Positions 7,706-16,397 of a stretch of DNA of 64,000 nucleotides are shown piece after piece. The stretch's first letter is position 1; each line of letters opens with the position of its first letter. The position numbers were made by a program, and so were the translations under genes. Under the pieces are notes generated by a model. It was not told where the DNA came from and ran no database searches. It was given only the letters and a program-made list of their open reading frames with translations. The stretch is from Mesorhizobium loti (lineage in GTDB: Bacteria; Pseudomonadota; Alphaproteobacteria; Rhizobiales; Rhizobiaceae): the NCBI RefSeq assembly GCF_003148495.1, contig NZ_QGGH01000006.1, positions 124,001-188,000 on the forward strand, in the 5' to 3' direction.

Positions 7706-8431
7706 TCAAACCAAAGAGTCCTCGCCCGAAAAATGCCACTCGATCAGCGGCTTCATATGCGGTGACAGCCCGACCGGCAGGTCGGCGGCATGACGGATGA
7801 TCACCGGTCCCTCGATCTCCGGCTCGGCCTCGGTGGCGACGAAGGCCGAGATGCGCCGGGCGATCTCGTCAGCGGGCGCTGTCTCGTGATAGCGGCGGAA
7901 GATCACCGTGCCGCTGTTGGTCGACAGGGCGTGCCAGTGCTTGCCGCGTTCGGCACCTGACAGGTCGAGGCCGGTTTCCTCGCGCACCTCACGGATCATG
8001 TTGAAATCGACGTCGACCTGCCCGTCGCGAAAATCAACCGGCTCGAACGAGCCGGCGGCGAAATAGACGCGGCCGGCATTGACTGTCTGCAGGCCCATAC
8101 GGATCGCCACCAGTGCATTGTCGCCAGCCACCAGCACTGCATGCGCATAGGCGTGCTCGGCGCCCGAATTCTCGCGCCGTTTTCGCCATAGCATGAAAGT
8201 CGAATAGGTGACCGCATGACAGCGGCCAACGAGACGGTTGTCGCGGTAGGCGAGTTGCGACAGCAGCACCACTGTGCCGTCGAATAGCGCCGGATTGGCC
8301 GCGATCTCGCGCTGCCAGTTCTCGGCGATCGCCTCTGCATTATCCAAGGCGAAGGGGTGCGGGTCGGGATCGAGCCGGACGTCGACGGCGTCGACCGGCA
8401 GGATGACATTGCGCGGCAGGTCGAAACTCAT
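7706..8431 (-). CDS. NUDIX hydrolase domain protein
   Basis: This 241-residue protein has a NUDIX-like box ending REVREETGLDL, giving the REUXEEXGU half, at mid-protein. The upstream GX5E half is interrupted by an insertion (FEPVDFRDGQVDVDF), so the box is atypical. The N-terminal region probably forms a recognition domain. The ATG at 8431 lies 5 nt after the stop of the upstream EEP-family gene, so the two are cotranscribed. The substrate is unknown; a nucleoside diphosphate derivative is expected from the family. Confidence 0.78.
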   Translation of the reverse strand: MSFDLPRNVILPVDAVDVRLDPDPHPFALDNAEAIAENWQREIAANPALFDGTVVLLSQLAYRDNRLVGRCHAVTYSTFMLWRKRRENSGAEHAYAHAVLVAGDNALVAIRMGLQTVNAGRVYFAAGSFEPVDFRDGQVDVDFNMIREVREETGLDLSGAERGKHWHALSTNSGTVIFRRYHETAPADEIARRISAFVATEAEPEIEGPVIIRHAADLPVGLSPHMKPLIEWHFSGEDSLV

Positions 8432-8436
8432 GTCGC

Positions 8437-9540
8437 TCAGGTCATATCCAGGGTGATGGCCACCGGGCAATGGTCCGACGCCTTCGGGCGGTCCCAGCCG
8501 GCTCGCGGAAAGCGCTCCACTTCCTGCCCCGGCGGAAAAATGGTGCGCCAGGGCTGGCCGTTGCGGATGATGTCGGGAACGGCCGTCGCGTTGCTGGCGG
8601 CAAGCCCCTTCGACAGCAAAATGTAGTCGAGCTGGCACAGATGCCGCTCTTCCGGTCCGCGCGTGTGGTACAAACTCCAGCGGTTCATCTCGGGGCGCCG
8701 CTCGACGACATTTTCGCAGAAGCCGCCTTCTGTCAGCACATTGATACAGGACACGGCCTCGTCGACCACCTCGAAGCGATAGCCGTCGATTGCGTCGCCG
8801 GCGATCTTCACGCGCTGGCGGTAATCATTCATGTCGCCGCAGATCGCCCACCGCTTGTCGGCGGCATGGTCCTTGCCAAAACGCTCCTCGATGATCCGTC
8901 GCACGGCTTGCGCCTCCGCGATGCGCACCGGCATCGTCGCCTCGCGCCCGTTGCGCGGCGAGCCCATCGACTTGAAATGCACGAGGTAAAGCGTCAGCGG
9001 CACGCCGCCCACGGTGACGTCGACTTCCAGGCAGTCGCGCCGAAAGATGCGTTCATTGGCCTGGTTGCCGAGTGCCGCAAGCTCCGGCGTGTGCAGTCCA
9101 AACTGTTCATAGGTGACATAGGCGTGGCTGGTCATGCGCACGAATTCGATCGGCTGGCCCTGCGCGGTTTCGTTGCGCATCATCACGGCAACGTCGATGC
9201 CGCGCGAATCATTGCCCGATGTGGTGTATTTCTGCCGGTAGCCCTGCCCCACCATCTTGAACAGGTAGCCATATTCGAAGGCCTTCAGCGCCTCGATATT
9301 GTCGACCTCCTGCATACAGATGATGTCGGCGCGTGTGGCCGCGATCGCCAGCGCCGTCAGCTGGCGCGTGTCGTCGGACTGGGCAATGGCGCGGGCCTGC
9401 TCCAGCATCTTGTATTCGGCTTCGCTCTGGATATCGAACAGCGCCAGCGTGCGATCCTCGTTGAGCTGGTTGCGATAGCCGGAATAATCGAACCTGTTCA
9501 TCAGGTTCTCGACATTGAAGGTGGCAAGGCGCAGCGACAT
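8437..9540 (-). CDS. Endonuclease/exonuclease/phosphatase family protein
   Basis: This 367-residue EEP (DNase I-like) fold protein has the ordered family motifs: N-terminal LRLATFNVENL, the metal-ligand Glu in IICMQEVDN, ICGDMNDY in the second half and terminal SDHCPVAITLDM. The start at 9540 (MSLRLATF) fits the conserved N-terminus. No signal peptide is seen. It could act on nucleic acid, a lipid or a nucleotide. Pairing with a NUDIX hydrolase suggests phosphoester or nucleotide turnover. Confidence 0.85.
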   Translation of the reverse strand: MSLRLATFNVENLMNRFDYSGYRNQLNEDRTLALFDIQSEAEYKMLEQARAIAQSDDTRQLTALAIAATRADIICMQEVDNIEALKAFEYGYLFKMVGQGYRQKYTTSGNDSRGIDVAVMMRNETAQGQPIEFVRMTSHAYVTYEQFGLHTPELAALGNQANERIFRRDCLEVDVTVGGVPLTLYLVHFKSMGSPRNGREATMPVRIAEAQAVRRIIEERFGKDHAADKRWAICGDMNDYRQRVKIAGDAIDGYRFEVVDEAVSCINVLTEGGFCENVVERRPEMNRWSLYHTRGPEERHLCQLDYILLSKGLAASNATAVPDIIRNGQPWRTIFPPGQEVERFPRAGWDRPKASDHCPVAITLDMT

Positions 9541-9729
9541 GCCATGACATTTGCCCGCAAGTGCTGGAGAAAACAAGCTCGCAGGACCACCAGCGGAGAT
9601 CGATTGGCCCTCGGGGCTTTCGCGCCATGGTTGACGGAACCTTTCCGTTCATCCGCCGTTCAGATGCAAACATCCATTGTTGCCCCATTCCTCGGGTGGG
9701 CGTGGGGCCTGTAACTCTTGGAGAGTGCA

Positions 9730-10296
9730 ATGAATTCGCTCTTTTCTTCCACGGTCAAATCTGGGTTGATAGCCCTGGGTATCCTCTCTGGCGTCACGGC
9801 ACCATCCGCCGCCGGACCGATCCTGCAGCCTAACATGTCGATCCCCACCAGTACGGCGGCGCCGACGGTCACGCCAGTGCGCGATAGCTGGGCGGGCGGC
9901 AATGACCGGCAGTTCAACAACGATTGGAGATGGCGCCGGTCGGGCAACTGGAACGGAGGCCGCAGACACTGGAACGGTGGAGGCAACTGGAACGGCGGCG
10001 GCAACTGGGATCGCGGAGACAATTGGCGTTGGCGCCGTCACCACTATCGCGGCGGCCGTTACCACGATGATGGAGCGGCCGCACTCCTGGGCCTTGGGCT
10101 AGGGCTTGGCATCGGCAGCATGTACAACAACTACAACTACTACGATGCACCGCCGCCGCGCCGCTACTACCGTGCCGGCCGGCTTTCGAGCGCCCATGTC
10201 CAATGGTGCTACAACCGCTACCGGTCCTACCGGGCCTACGACAACACGTTCCAGCCCTACAACGGCCCGCGCCAGCAGTGCTACTCGCCCTATTGA
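9730..10296 (+). CDS. BA14K-family secreted protein, Gly/Trp/Asn-rich
   Basis: This 188-residue protein has a Sec signal peptide (about 1-28, cleavage near APSAAG). A Trp/Gly/Asn/Arg low-complexity segment repeats GNW-like units, and a short hydrophobic GLGLGLGIG stretch follows. The C-terminus has the BA14K signature HVQWCYNRYRSYRAYDNTF and ends CYSPY. BA14K is a Brucella immunoreactive, lectin-like envelope protein family. The ATG at 9730 has GGAG at 9720-9723; the upstream TTG frame is not needed. The strong terminator at 10322 follows. Confidence 0.88.
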   Translation: MNSLFSSTVKSGLIALGILSGVTAPSAAGPILQPNMSIPTSTAAPTVTPVRDSWAGGNDRQFNNDWRWRRSGNWNGGRRHWNGGGNWNGGGNWDRGDNWRWRRHHYRGGRYHDDGAAALLGLGLGLGIGSMYNNYNYYDAPPPRRYYRAGRLSSAHVQWCYNRYRSYRAYDNTFQPYNGPRQQCYSPY

Positions 10297-10321
10297 TGAG
10301 CTAGCCTGTAGCCAGAAATGA

Positions 10322-10347
10322 AAAACGGCGCCATATGGCGCCGTTTT
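10322..10347. terminator. Bidirectional intrinsic terminator
   Basis: A perfect stem, AAAACGGCGCC on the left and GGCGCCGTTTT on the right around ATAT, with A/T runs on both flanks. It can terminate the BA14K gene rightward and ilvC leftward. Confidence 0.9.
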
Positions 10348-10388
10348 TTGTTCTTCGAAGCTGCCGTTTTCGACGTATGGACTTTCGC

Positions 10389-11408
10389 TCAGTTTTTGGC
10401 CTTGTCGACCAGCTTGTTCTTGGAAATCCACGGCATCATCGCGCGCAGCTTGGCGCCGACTTCCTCGATCTGGTGGCTGTCATTGTTGCGGCGGATGCCC
10501 TTGAAGCGGGACATGCCGGCGCGGTACTCCTGCATCCATTCCGAGGTGAACTTGCCGGTCTGGATGTCCTTCAGCACGCGCTTCATCTCGGCCTTGGTCT
10601 CGGCGGTGATGATGCGTGGGCCCGAGACATATTCGCCCCATTCGGCGGTGTTCGAGATCGAGTAGTTCATGTTGGCGATGCCGCCTTCATAGATCAGGTC
10701 GACGATCAGCTTGACCTCGTGCAGGCACTCGAAATAGGCCATCTCAGACGCATAGCCGGCTTCCACCAGCGTCTCGAAGCCGGCACGGATCAGTTCGACC
10801 AGACCGCCGCACAGCACTACCTGCTCGCCGAACAGGTCGGTCTCGCACTCCTCGCGGAAATTGGTCTCGATGATGCCCGAACGGCCGCCGCCGACGCCGC
10901 AGGCGTAGGACAGTGCCAGGTCGAGCGCATTGCCCGAAGCGTCCTGGTTGACGGCGACGAGGCACGGCACGCCGCCGCCCTTCTGGTATTCGCCGCGCAC
11001 CGTGTGACCGGGGCCCTTCGGCGCGATCATGACGACGTCGACCGTCGACTTCGGCTCAATCAGGCCGAAATGCACGTTGAGGCCGTGCGCGAAGGCGATC
11101 GCCGCACCGTCGCGGATGTTCGGGGCGATCTCGTTTTTGTAGATGTCGGCCTGCAATTCGTCGGGCGTTGCCATCATCATCAGGTCGGCCCATTTGGCGG
11201 CGTCCGCCACGCTCATCACCTTGAGCCCATCGGCTTCGACCTTCTTGGCGGTCGCGGAACCAGCCTTGAGGCCGATGGCGATCTCCTTGGCACCGGAATC
11301 CTTGAGGTTGAGCGCATGCGCCCTGCCCTGGCTGCCGTAGCCGATGATGGCGACCTTCTTGCCCTTGATCAGATTGAGATCAGCATCACGATCGTAGTAG
11401 ACACGCAT
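10389..11408 (-). CDS. ilvC: Ketol-acid reductoisomerase
   Basis: This 339-residue class I (short) ketol-acid reductoisomerase converts acetolactate or acetohydroxybutyrate to the dihydroxy acid with NADPH, the second common step of branched-chain amino acid synthesis. The N-terminus holds the dinucleotide motif GYGSQG (23-28). The C-terminal knotted domain has the conserved DLIYEGGIANMNYSISNTAE segment with metal and catalytic acids. GGAAGAA precedes the ATG at 11408. A TetR gene ends 25 nt upstream on the same strand. ilvI-ilvN lie about 22 kb away. Confidence 0.97.
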   Translation of the reverse strand: MRVYYDRDADLNLIKGKKVAIIGYGSQGRAHALNLKDSGAKEIAIGLKAGSATAKKVEADGLKVMSVADAAKWADLMMMATPDELQADIYKNEIAPNIRDGAAIAFAHGLNVHFGLIEPKSTVDVVMIAPKGPGHTVRGEYQKGGGVPCLVAVNQDASGNALDLALSYACGVGGGRSGIIETNFREECETDLFGEQVVLCGGLVELIRAGFETLVEAGYASEMAYFECLHEVKLIVDLIYEGGIANMNYSISNTAEWGEYVSGPRIITAETKAEMKRVLKDIQTGKFTSEWMQEYRAGMSRFKGIRRNNDSHQIEEVGAKLRAMMPWISKNKLVDKAKN

Positions 11409-11433
11409 TTTTTCTTCCTTCCCGTTTTGAAGA

Positions 11434-12120
11434 TCAGAGGCCTTGCGGCCCGGTTTTTGCTCCATGAAGAGCGAGAAACTGTTGCGTCGCCCGGGCGGCA
11501 TCGCCGCCGATTGTCGCTTCAGTCAATTCCAGCCGGTCGCCGAGCAGCAGACGGATCTGCACGTCGCGGGCGACCAGCCCGAAAAAGGTGCGGAACGCCG
11601 TCTCGGCATCCGCAAAGTCGAGCAGCCCGGCCTGACGGCCTGCCTCAAGCACCGGCTTCAGCCGTTTGGCCAGCGCAAAGCGGCCATTCTCCAGCACGAC
11701 GGCGCCAAGGTTGTCCTTGCCGGAACCGGCATGACTGATCGCCACCCGGTTGAGCGCGATCGAGGTGTCGCTGGAGATCACCTGGAGCCAGTCCGAAGCG
11801 AAGCGTTCGAGGCTTGCGGACAGCGAGGCAAGATCGAGCCCCTTGCCGTCGACCTGCGCCACCCGCACTTTCGAAGCCTGCCATTGCACCGTCGCCGTCA
11901 GCAGCCCGTCGCGATCGCCGAACCATTTGTAGAGCGTTTCCTTGGAACAGCTGGCGCGGCGCGCCACGGCGGTCATGGTCAGTTGATCGCCCTCCTCGAC
12001 CAGCAGCCGCAACGCCGCGTCGAGCACGGCCTTCTGCCGCTCCGTCAGCGCTTCGCTGGTGTCGATCTCGGGCACGCTGTGCAACACGCTCTTCTCTCGA
12101 AAGGCAGGGCCACCGGTCAT
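11434..12120 (-). CDS. TetR/AcrR-family regulator upstream of ilvC
   Basis: This 228-residue protein has an N-terminal TetR DNA-binding domain; the HTH (MTAVARRASCSKETLYKWFG) lies at about 48-67, followed by a helical ligand-binding half. The N-terminal extension before RQKAVLDAALRLL is about 27 residues. It is cotranscribed toward ilvC with a 25-nt gap. A near-perfect 25-bp palindrome 8 nt upstream of its start is a likely self-operator. Ligand and other targets are unknown. Confidence 0.9.
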   Translation of the reverse strand: MTGGPAFREKSVLHSVPEIDTSEALTERQKAVLDAALRLLVEEGDQLTMTAVARRASCSKETLYKWFGDRDGLLTATVQWQASKVRVAQVDGKGLDLASLSASLERFASDWLQVISSDTSIALNRVAISHAGSGKDNLGAVVLENGRFALAKRLKPVLEAGRQAGLLDFADAETAFRTFFGLVARDVQIRLLLGDRLELTEATIGGDAARATQQFLALHGAKTGPQGL

Positions 12121-12128
12121 TCCGGCAA

Positions 12129-12153
12129 GCCGTACCGTACGTTACGGTTCGGC
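12129..12153. promoter_or_regulatory. TetR operator candidate (25-bp palindrome)
   Basis: Arms GCCGtACCGTA and TACGGTtCGGC around CGT are complementary except one T-T position. The site ends 8 nt before the TetR ATG at 12120, the usual place for autorepression. Confidence 0.65.
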
Positions 12154-12232
12154 ATATTGCGCAATCCGAGGCCGCGCGCAAGAGGACAAGCGCAAAATAT
12201 CTGCAAGTGGATGGCCGCGCTACAAGCCGCGC

Positions 12233-12691
12233 TCAATCGCTGGCTGGCGGATGGCGCAACCGTCCAAGCAGTGCCGAGACCATGGTCAACTCATCCGCCG
12301 ACAGTTTGGCGCCAACCAGGTCGGCGATCGACCGCCCATAGACAGCCCACATCTTGCGGCGTGTCTCTCGCCCGTTGGCCGTGATGCGGATGGTCTGGCC
12401 ACGGCCGTCATCGGCTACTGGCAATTTTTCGACAAGCCCATCGGCCTCGAGCCGGGCCAGCAGGCGCGAAATGCTATATTGCGCAAACAGGGTGCGCTCG
12501 ATCAGCTGGAACGGCCGCAGCCCGCCCTCGCCCGCCTCGGCAAGCTCGTGCAGCACATCGTACCAGGCAAGCGGCGACAGGCCGGCGGCCTTCAACGCCT
12601 CTTCAGCGCTTTCCATCAGCTGGCGCGAAACCCGCATCAGGCGGGCCCAGGCCTTGATGGCTCCGGGCGAAGGCGTGGCTTTCTTGGTCAT
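12233..12691 (-). CDS. MarR-family regulator
   Basis: This 152-residue winged-helix MarR protein has the dimerising N-terminal helix (WARLMRVSRQLMESAEEAL), recognition region QYSISRLLARLEADGLVEKL, a wing with DDGRGQ, and a C-terminal helix. It is divergent from a glutathione S-transferase gene across 95 nt that contain two matching palindromes. This is the classic pattern for a redox or aromatic-responsive repressor of the adjacent gene. Confidence 0.92.
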   Translation of the reverse strand: MTKKATPSPGAIKAWARLMRVSRQLMESAEEALKAAGLSPLAWYDVLHELAEAGEGGLRPFQLIERTLFAQYSISRLLARLEADGLVEKLPVADDGRGQTIRITANGRETRRKMWAVYGRSIADLVGAKLSADELTMVSALLGRLRHPPASD

Positions 12692-12707
12692 GGTCCAACA
12701 TAGGCGA

Positions 12708-12725
12708 TAGATGCAGATGCATCAA
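12708..12725. promoter_or_regulatory. MarR operator candidate, site 1
   Basis: TAGATGCA-GA-TGCATCAA differs from a perfect 18-bp palindrome at one base and shares both half-sites with site 2. It lies 16 bp upstream of the marR start at 12691. Confidence 0.65.
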
Positions 12726-12744
12726 GCTTGACGATCGATGCGCA

Positions 12745-12762
12745 TGCATCTACATAGATGCA
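12745..12762. promoter_or_regulatory. MarR operator candidate, site 2
   Basis: TGCATCTA-CA-TAGATGCA is a perfect 18-bp inverted repeat located 24 bp before the GST start. Two copies of one half-site in a divergent marR/target gap strongly suggest MarR binding. Confidence 0.7.
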
Positions 12763-12786
12763 ATTGCATTAACTTTGGAAAACCCT

Positions 12787-13512
12787 GTGAAACACAAGCT
12801 CATTCTCGTCAGCCATCATCTGTGCCCCTATGTGCAGCGCGCCGCGATTTCACTGGCCGAAAAGGGCGTGCCGTTCGAGCGCGTCGACATCGACCTCGCC
12901 AACAAGCCGGACTGGTTCAAGGCGATCTCGCCGCTCGGCAAGGTGCCGCTGCTGCGCGTGCAGCGAAATGGCGAGGAAACGGTGATCTTCGAATCGGCCG
13001 TCATCCTCGAATTCCTCGAAGAGACGCAGGCCAACCCCCTCCACCCTGCCGACCCCTATGCCCGCGCCCGGCATCGTGCCTGGATCGAGTTCGGCTCGGC
13101 TACCCTCAACGCCATCGGCCGGTTCTATTCAGCGTCGGCCGAGGCCGGCTTCCTGGCCGAATCCAGCGCTCTGTCTGCCAAGTTCGATCGTCTCGAAGCC
13201 GAACTGGCTGACGAGACTGGCGGACCCTGGTTCGCCGGCGAGCACTTTTCGCTGGTCGACGCCGTTTACGGTCCGGTCTTCCGCTATCTGAACGCCTTCG
13301 ACCGGATGGGTGATTTCGGCATCCTGGACGGCAAACCGCTCGTCCGGGCCTGGCGCAAGGCGTTGAGTGAACGCCCGTCGATCAAGCACGCCGTGGCGCC
13401 TGACTATCCGCAAGGCCTGCATGCCTTCCTGCGAGCGAAGGGATCATACCTTTCGAGCCTCATTGGCCGAAGCGATCCCGTCAAACCGCTTGTACAAGCC
13501 CTATCCGCCTGA
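12787..13512 (+). CDS. Glutathione S-transferase family protein
   Basis: This 241-residue GST-fold protein has an N-terminal thioredoxin-like domain with CPYVQRA (Cys13). This is the omega/beta-type active-site cysteine, with ISPLGKVPLL (cis-Pro) and FESAVILEFL following. A helical C-terminal domain ends near residue 210. A GTG at 12787 with GGAA upstream is chosen; a TTG at 12775 would add four residues. The conjugated or reduced substrate is unknown. Control by the divergent MarR is likely. Confidence 0.88.
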   Translation: MKHKLILVSHHLCPYVQRAAISLAEKGVPFERVDIDLANKPDWFKAISPLGKVPLLRVQRNGEETVIFESAVILEFLEETQANPLHPADPYARARHRAWIEFGSATLNAIGRFYSASAEAGFLAESSALSAKFDRLEAELADETGGPWFAGEHFSLVDAVYGPVFRYLNAFDRMGDFGILDGKPLVRAWRKALSERPSIKHAVAPDYPQGLHAFLRAKGSYLSSLIGRSDPVKPLVQALSA

Positions 13513-13524
13513 ACGGATCGACCA

Positions 13525-13543
13525 CGAGCAAGTTGTTTGCTCG
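13525..13543. terminator. Weak hairpin between convergent GST and CHAT genes
   Basis: CGAGCAA and TTGCTCG form a 7-bp stem with a 5-nt loop in the 37-bp convergent gap. No T-run follows, so intrinsic termination is uncertain. Confidence 0.4.
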
Positions 13544-13549
13544 CAGCCG

Positions 13550-16372
13550 TCAGTTCTCGAACAGGACGAAGGCGGCCCAGACCCGCGGGTCCTGCGCGCC
13601 AGATATCTTGCCGTCGCGGGCATCGCGACGGGCCTGGCGCAGCGCTTCCGGATAGGTCTGCCCGGCGGCCAGATGGTCGTAGAAGCTGACCATAAAGGCG
13701 GCGGTTCCCGCATCATCCACCGGCCATAGCGTCAGCAGCGATCGATTCGCACCGGCAATGTTGATCGCTGTCGGCAGGCCGCGCAAACCACCGACGAATG
13801 TCTCCTGGCCACGGGCCGTCTCGCAAGCGGACAGGACAATGAGATCGAGGCCTGACAGATCCCAGGTCATCAATTCCATGCCGTACAGGCGGCCGTCATC
13901 ATCGTCGCGCTTCATCGATTGCCGGTCTCCGGACCGCGACAGCACCACCTCGCTCTGCCACAGCGCGTTGACGGCGCCAACGCCGCCCTCTTTCTCGTCG
14001 CGATAGGCACCGTGCGTGGCCAGATGCGCAACCGTCGCCTGCTCCATGTCCTTGCGCAGCGCCTGCTCGCTGGCCGCCGTTCCGGTAAGCATCTCGACCG
14101 AGTATCGATCGCCGCTCAGGATCGAGGCAATCGCGTCGACCTCCTTGCGGGTACCCGGCAGCGGCTCGGCGCCCTTTTCCGATCCGCGCGTATAATCCAG
14201 ACCACCGGCGAGCAAGGCTTTGCCGGTCTTGGGAAAACTCTGATCGACGCCGGCGTTCAACAAGGATTCCGGCCGCGTCAGCATACGCACGAGAAAGCGG
14301 TCATCAAGCGACGCGCCCTTGCTGTCCTGCAGCAAGGGAAACGGCACCGAAAACAATTTGCCGTCCGGCACCACGAAAAGCGTGTCGGCGCCACGAAGCG
14401 ACGTCTCCAGAGGTGCGATGAGACCGGCATAGAGCCCGGTGAACGTAGCGTTCAGATCGACCAAAGTCACAGCGCCACGCTCCTGCGCGGAACGGGTCGA
14501 TCTGAGGTTCGCCATGCGCGTTTCATGAGCAGCCGGGATCAGTCGGCGCGGATCGCCGAGATCATAGAGGCGTGGCAGCTGATCCTTGCGCGTGACGATC
14601 GCATAGAGCCGCTCATCTTCCAGCGGATCGGCGCTCTCGCGGTCCGCCCGCCACTTGCGGGTGATGAAGTAATCGACGAGCGCCTCGTTGGGCTTTAGCA
14701 GCGTGCCGGCGGATGGCAGCGGCTTGTCCACAGCGCTCTGTCCGAAACTGTATCTGGTCGTGACTCTCGTGATCGCCTTTTCGTACGCCGCCTGAGCCTG
14801 GTCGGGCTGCACGGCACCTGGATCGTCGGCACTGTCGCCACTGGAAGCAGCCTCCTGGTAGGCCAGGGACAGCCGTATCCCGGCCTGGATCAAGTGCCGC
14901 GTCTCCATGTCGTTCGGATCGATCAAACGCGACAGTCTGCGCAACTGATCCCGTTTGTCGTTTTCGAGCGTCGGCCAGCGGCGCGCCGCTTCAGCGAATG
15001 CCGGCACTGCCGATGCGTTGTTTTTTGCCAGCCGCGCATAGTCGTAGAGCATGTCATCGGCCAAGGCCCGGCTGGCTTCAGCGACGACCGGGTTGGCGGC
15101 CGTGCTCACCTGGAACCAATTCCAACGCAACATGTCGTCGTTGAGAGCCGCAAAATCGGCGGCTGCGGCCTCGGGATTCGACTTCGCTTTGAGGTTGGCC
15201 ATAGCCTGCCGCGCGGCAAAGGTCAGCGGGTGCACCGAGCCGTATGTCGATCCGGCGATGCTATGGGCCCGATCGAGTTGGTTCATGCTGTTTTCGGTAT
15301 CGCCCATGGCGGCGAAATGCGCGGCGAGCAGGTTGGCGATCTTGATTGCCAATATCTCGGGATAACTCGCGTCGTTGGTCAGCGGCAGCAAGCGTGCGAG
15401 CGTCGGCGCGTCGAGCGGCTGTGCACCCGAGAGCGCCCTGGTGTAGAGCAGCCACGCATCGGCCTGCTCGACCAGATTGCCTTCCTGCTTGAGAACGCCG
15501 GCAATGTCCCGGTCCTGCTGGAAATAGCGCAAGGCCTCGTCGTACTTGGCGAGGTCGAGATAGTCCTGAGCCGTGTTGTTGGCGCTGACCAGAACATTGA
15601 AATGATTTGGCCCGTAGTAGCCGATGCGCTTCTCAATCACGTTCAGATCATACTGCAAGGCGCGGGTTGGCGCGCCCATCTGGCGCAGCATATCGGCCAG
15701 ATTGTTCTGCAGTTTCCAGGTGAAGCGATCATCCTGACCAAGCACCCGCTCCGCAATCTCCAGATTGCGCTGGTCAACATTGATCGCCGCAGCGATTTGA
15801 CCGAATGCGGCGATCCCTGTCGCCAGCACATCGTTGGCATACATGAGTTCCTGGGATTCCGTGCCATGGTAGTGGGCGTAGAGATTGGTTGCCGTAGCGC
15901 ACATCGAAACGAAGCCCTGGTAGTCTTTCTCGGCCTGCTTCAGCATCGCGTAGTTGAGATAGAAATCGGCGCGCTTGGCGACATCCTGCTGCATCGCCCT
16001 GGTTTTCAGGCCTTCGGCAAAAATCTCCTCGGCGTTGTCGAGAATCTGGTTGTTGAGGAACGTCGCACCGGCGTTCGAGTAGCTCTCGACCGTAAATTCG
16101 TAGAGGTCGCTTCTGGCCGCATTGAGCAATGCTGCCCGCAACTGCGCATAACCTTCATCAAAGCGCCCCGCCTCCATCATCAGCTTGTAGGCCGCATCGA
16201 TCCGGGCCTTCAGCGCCGCTTCGCTATCTGCTGGAGCCTGCTGACTGGCCTGGCCCGGCGTCTGGGCTTGCGCCTGCGGCAAGGGCAACACCACGACCAA
16301 CATCGCCAGGACAGACGCAACGACGCGCATCAGGTCTCGCGATTTTCGGGCTATGGCGATGACAGTGTTCAT
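13550..16372 (-). CDS. CHAT-domain protein with TPR-like repeats, exported
   Basis: This 940-residue protein has an N-terminal signal/anchor (RVVASVLAMLVVVLPLPQAQA), a long helical tetratricopeptide-like region, and a C-terminal CHAT caspase-like peptidase domain. The catalytic pair is visible: His787 in VAHLATHGAY and Cys850 in LIVLSACETARG. CHAT proteases cleave proteins in signalling or conflict systems. An exported, TPR-bearing type is common but poorly characterised. The start at 16372 gives a clean signal peptide; the frame to 16462 does not. The FAD monooxygenase ends 25 nt upstream on the same strand, so cotranscription is possible though no shared role is obvious. Confidence 0.88.
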   Translation of the reverse strand: MNTVIAIARKSRDLMRVVASVLAMLVVVLPLPQAQAQTPGQASQQAPADSEAALKARIDAAYKLMMEAGRFDEGYAQLRAALLNAARSDLYEFTVESYSNAGATFLNNQILDNAEEIFAEGLKTRAMQQDVAKRADFYLNYAMLKQAEKDYQGFVSMCATATNLYAHYHGTESQELMYANDVLATGIAAFGQIAAAINVDQRNLEIAERVLGQDDRFTWKLQNNLADMLRQMGAPTRALQYDLNVIEKRIGYYGPNHFNVLVSANNTAQDYLDLAKYDEALRYFQQDRDIAGVLKQEGNLVEQADAWLLYTRALSGAQPLDAPTLARLLPLTNDASYPEILAIKIANLLAAHFAAMGDTENSMNQLDRAHSIAGSTYGSVHPLTFAARQAMANLKAKSNPEAAAADFAALNDDMLRWNWFQVSTAANPVVAEASRALADDMLYDYARLAKNNASAVPAFAEAARRWPTLENDKRDQLRRLSRLIDPNDMETRHLIQAGIRLSLAYQEAASSGDSADDPGAVQPDQAQAAYEKAITRVTTRYSFGQSAVDKPLPSAGTLLKPNEALVDYFITRKWRADRESADPLEDERLYAIVTRKDQLPRLYDLGDPRRLIPAAHETRMANLRSTRSAQERGAVTLVDLNATFTGLYAGLIAPLETSLRGADTLFVVPDGKLFSVPFPLLQDSKGASLDDRFLVRMLTRPESLLNAGVDQSFPKTGKALLAGGLDYTRGSEKGAEPLPGTRKEVDAIASILSGDRYSVEMLTGTAASEQALRKDMEQATVAHLATHGAYRDEKEGGVGAVNALWQSEVVLSRSGDRQSMKRDDDDGRLYGMELMTWDLSGLDLIVLSACETARGQETFVGGLRGLPTAINIAGANRSLLTLWPVDDAGTAAFMVSFYDHLAAGQTYPEALRQARRDARDGKISGAQDPRVWAAFVLFEN

Positions 16373-16397
16373 GCGGATCGGTCTGAGGCGAAAAACT

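Noticed and set aside
7633..7793. Small ORFs extending past the two-TM protein
   Set aside because: They run through the inverted-repeat element in other frames and have no ribosome site.
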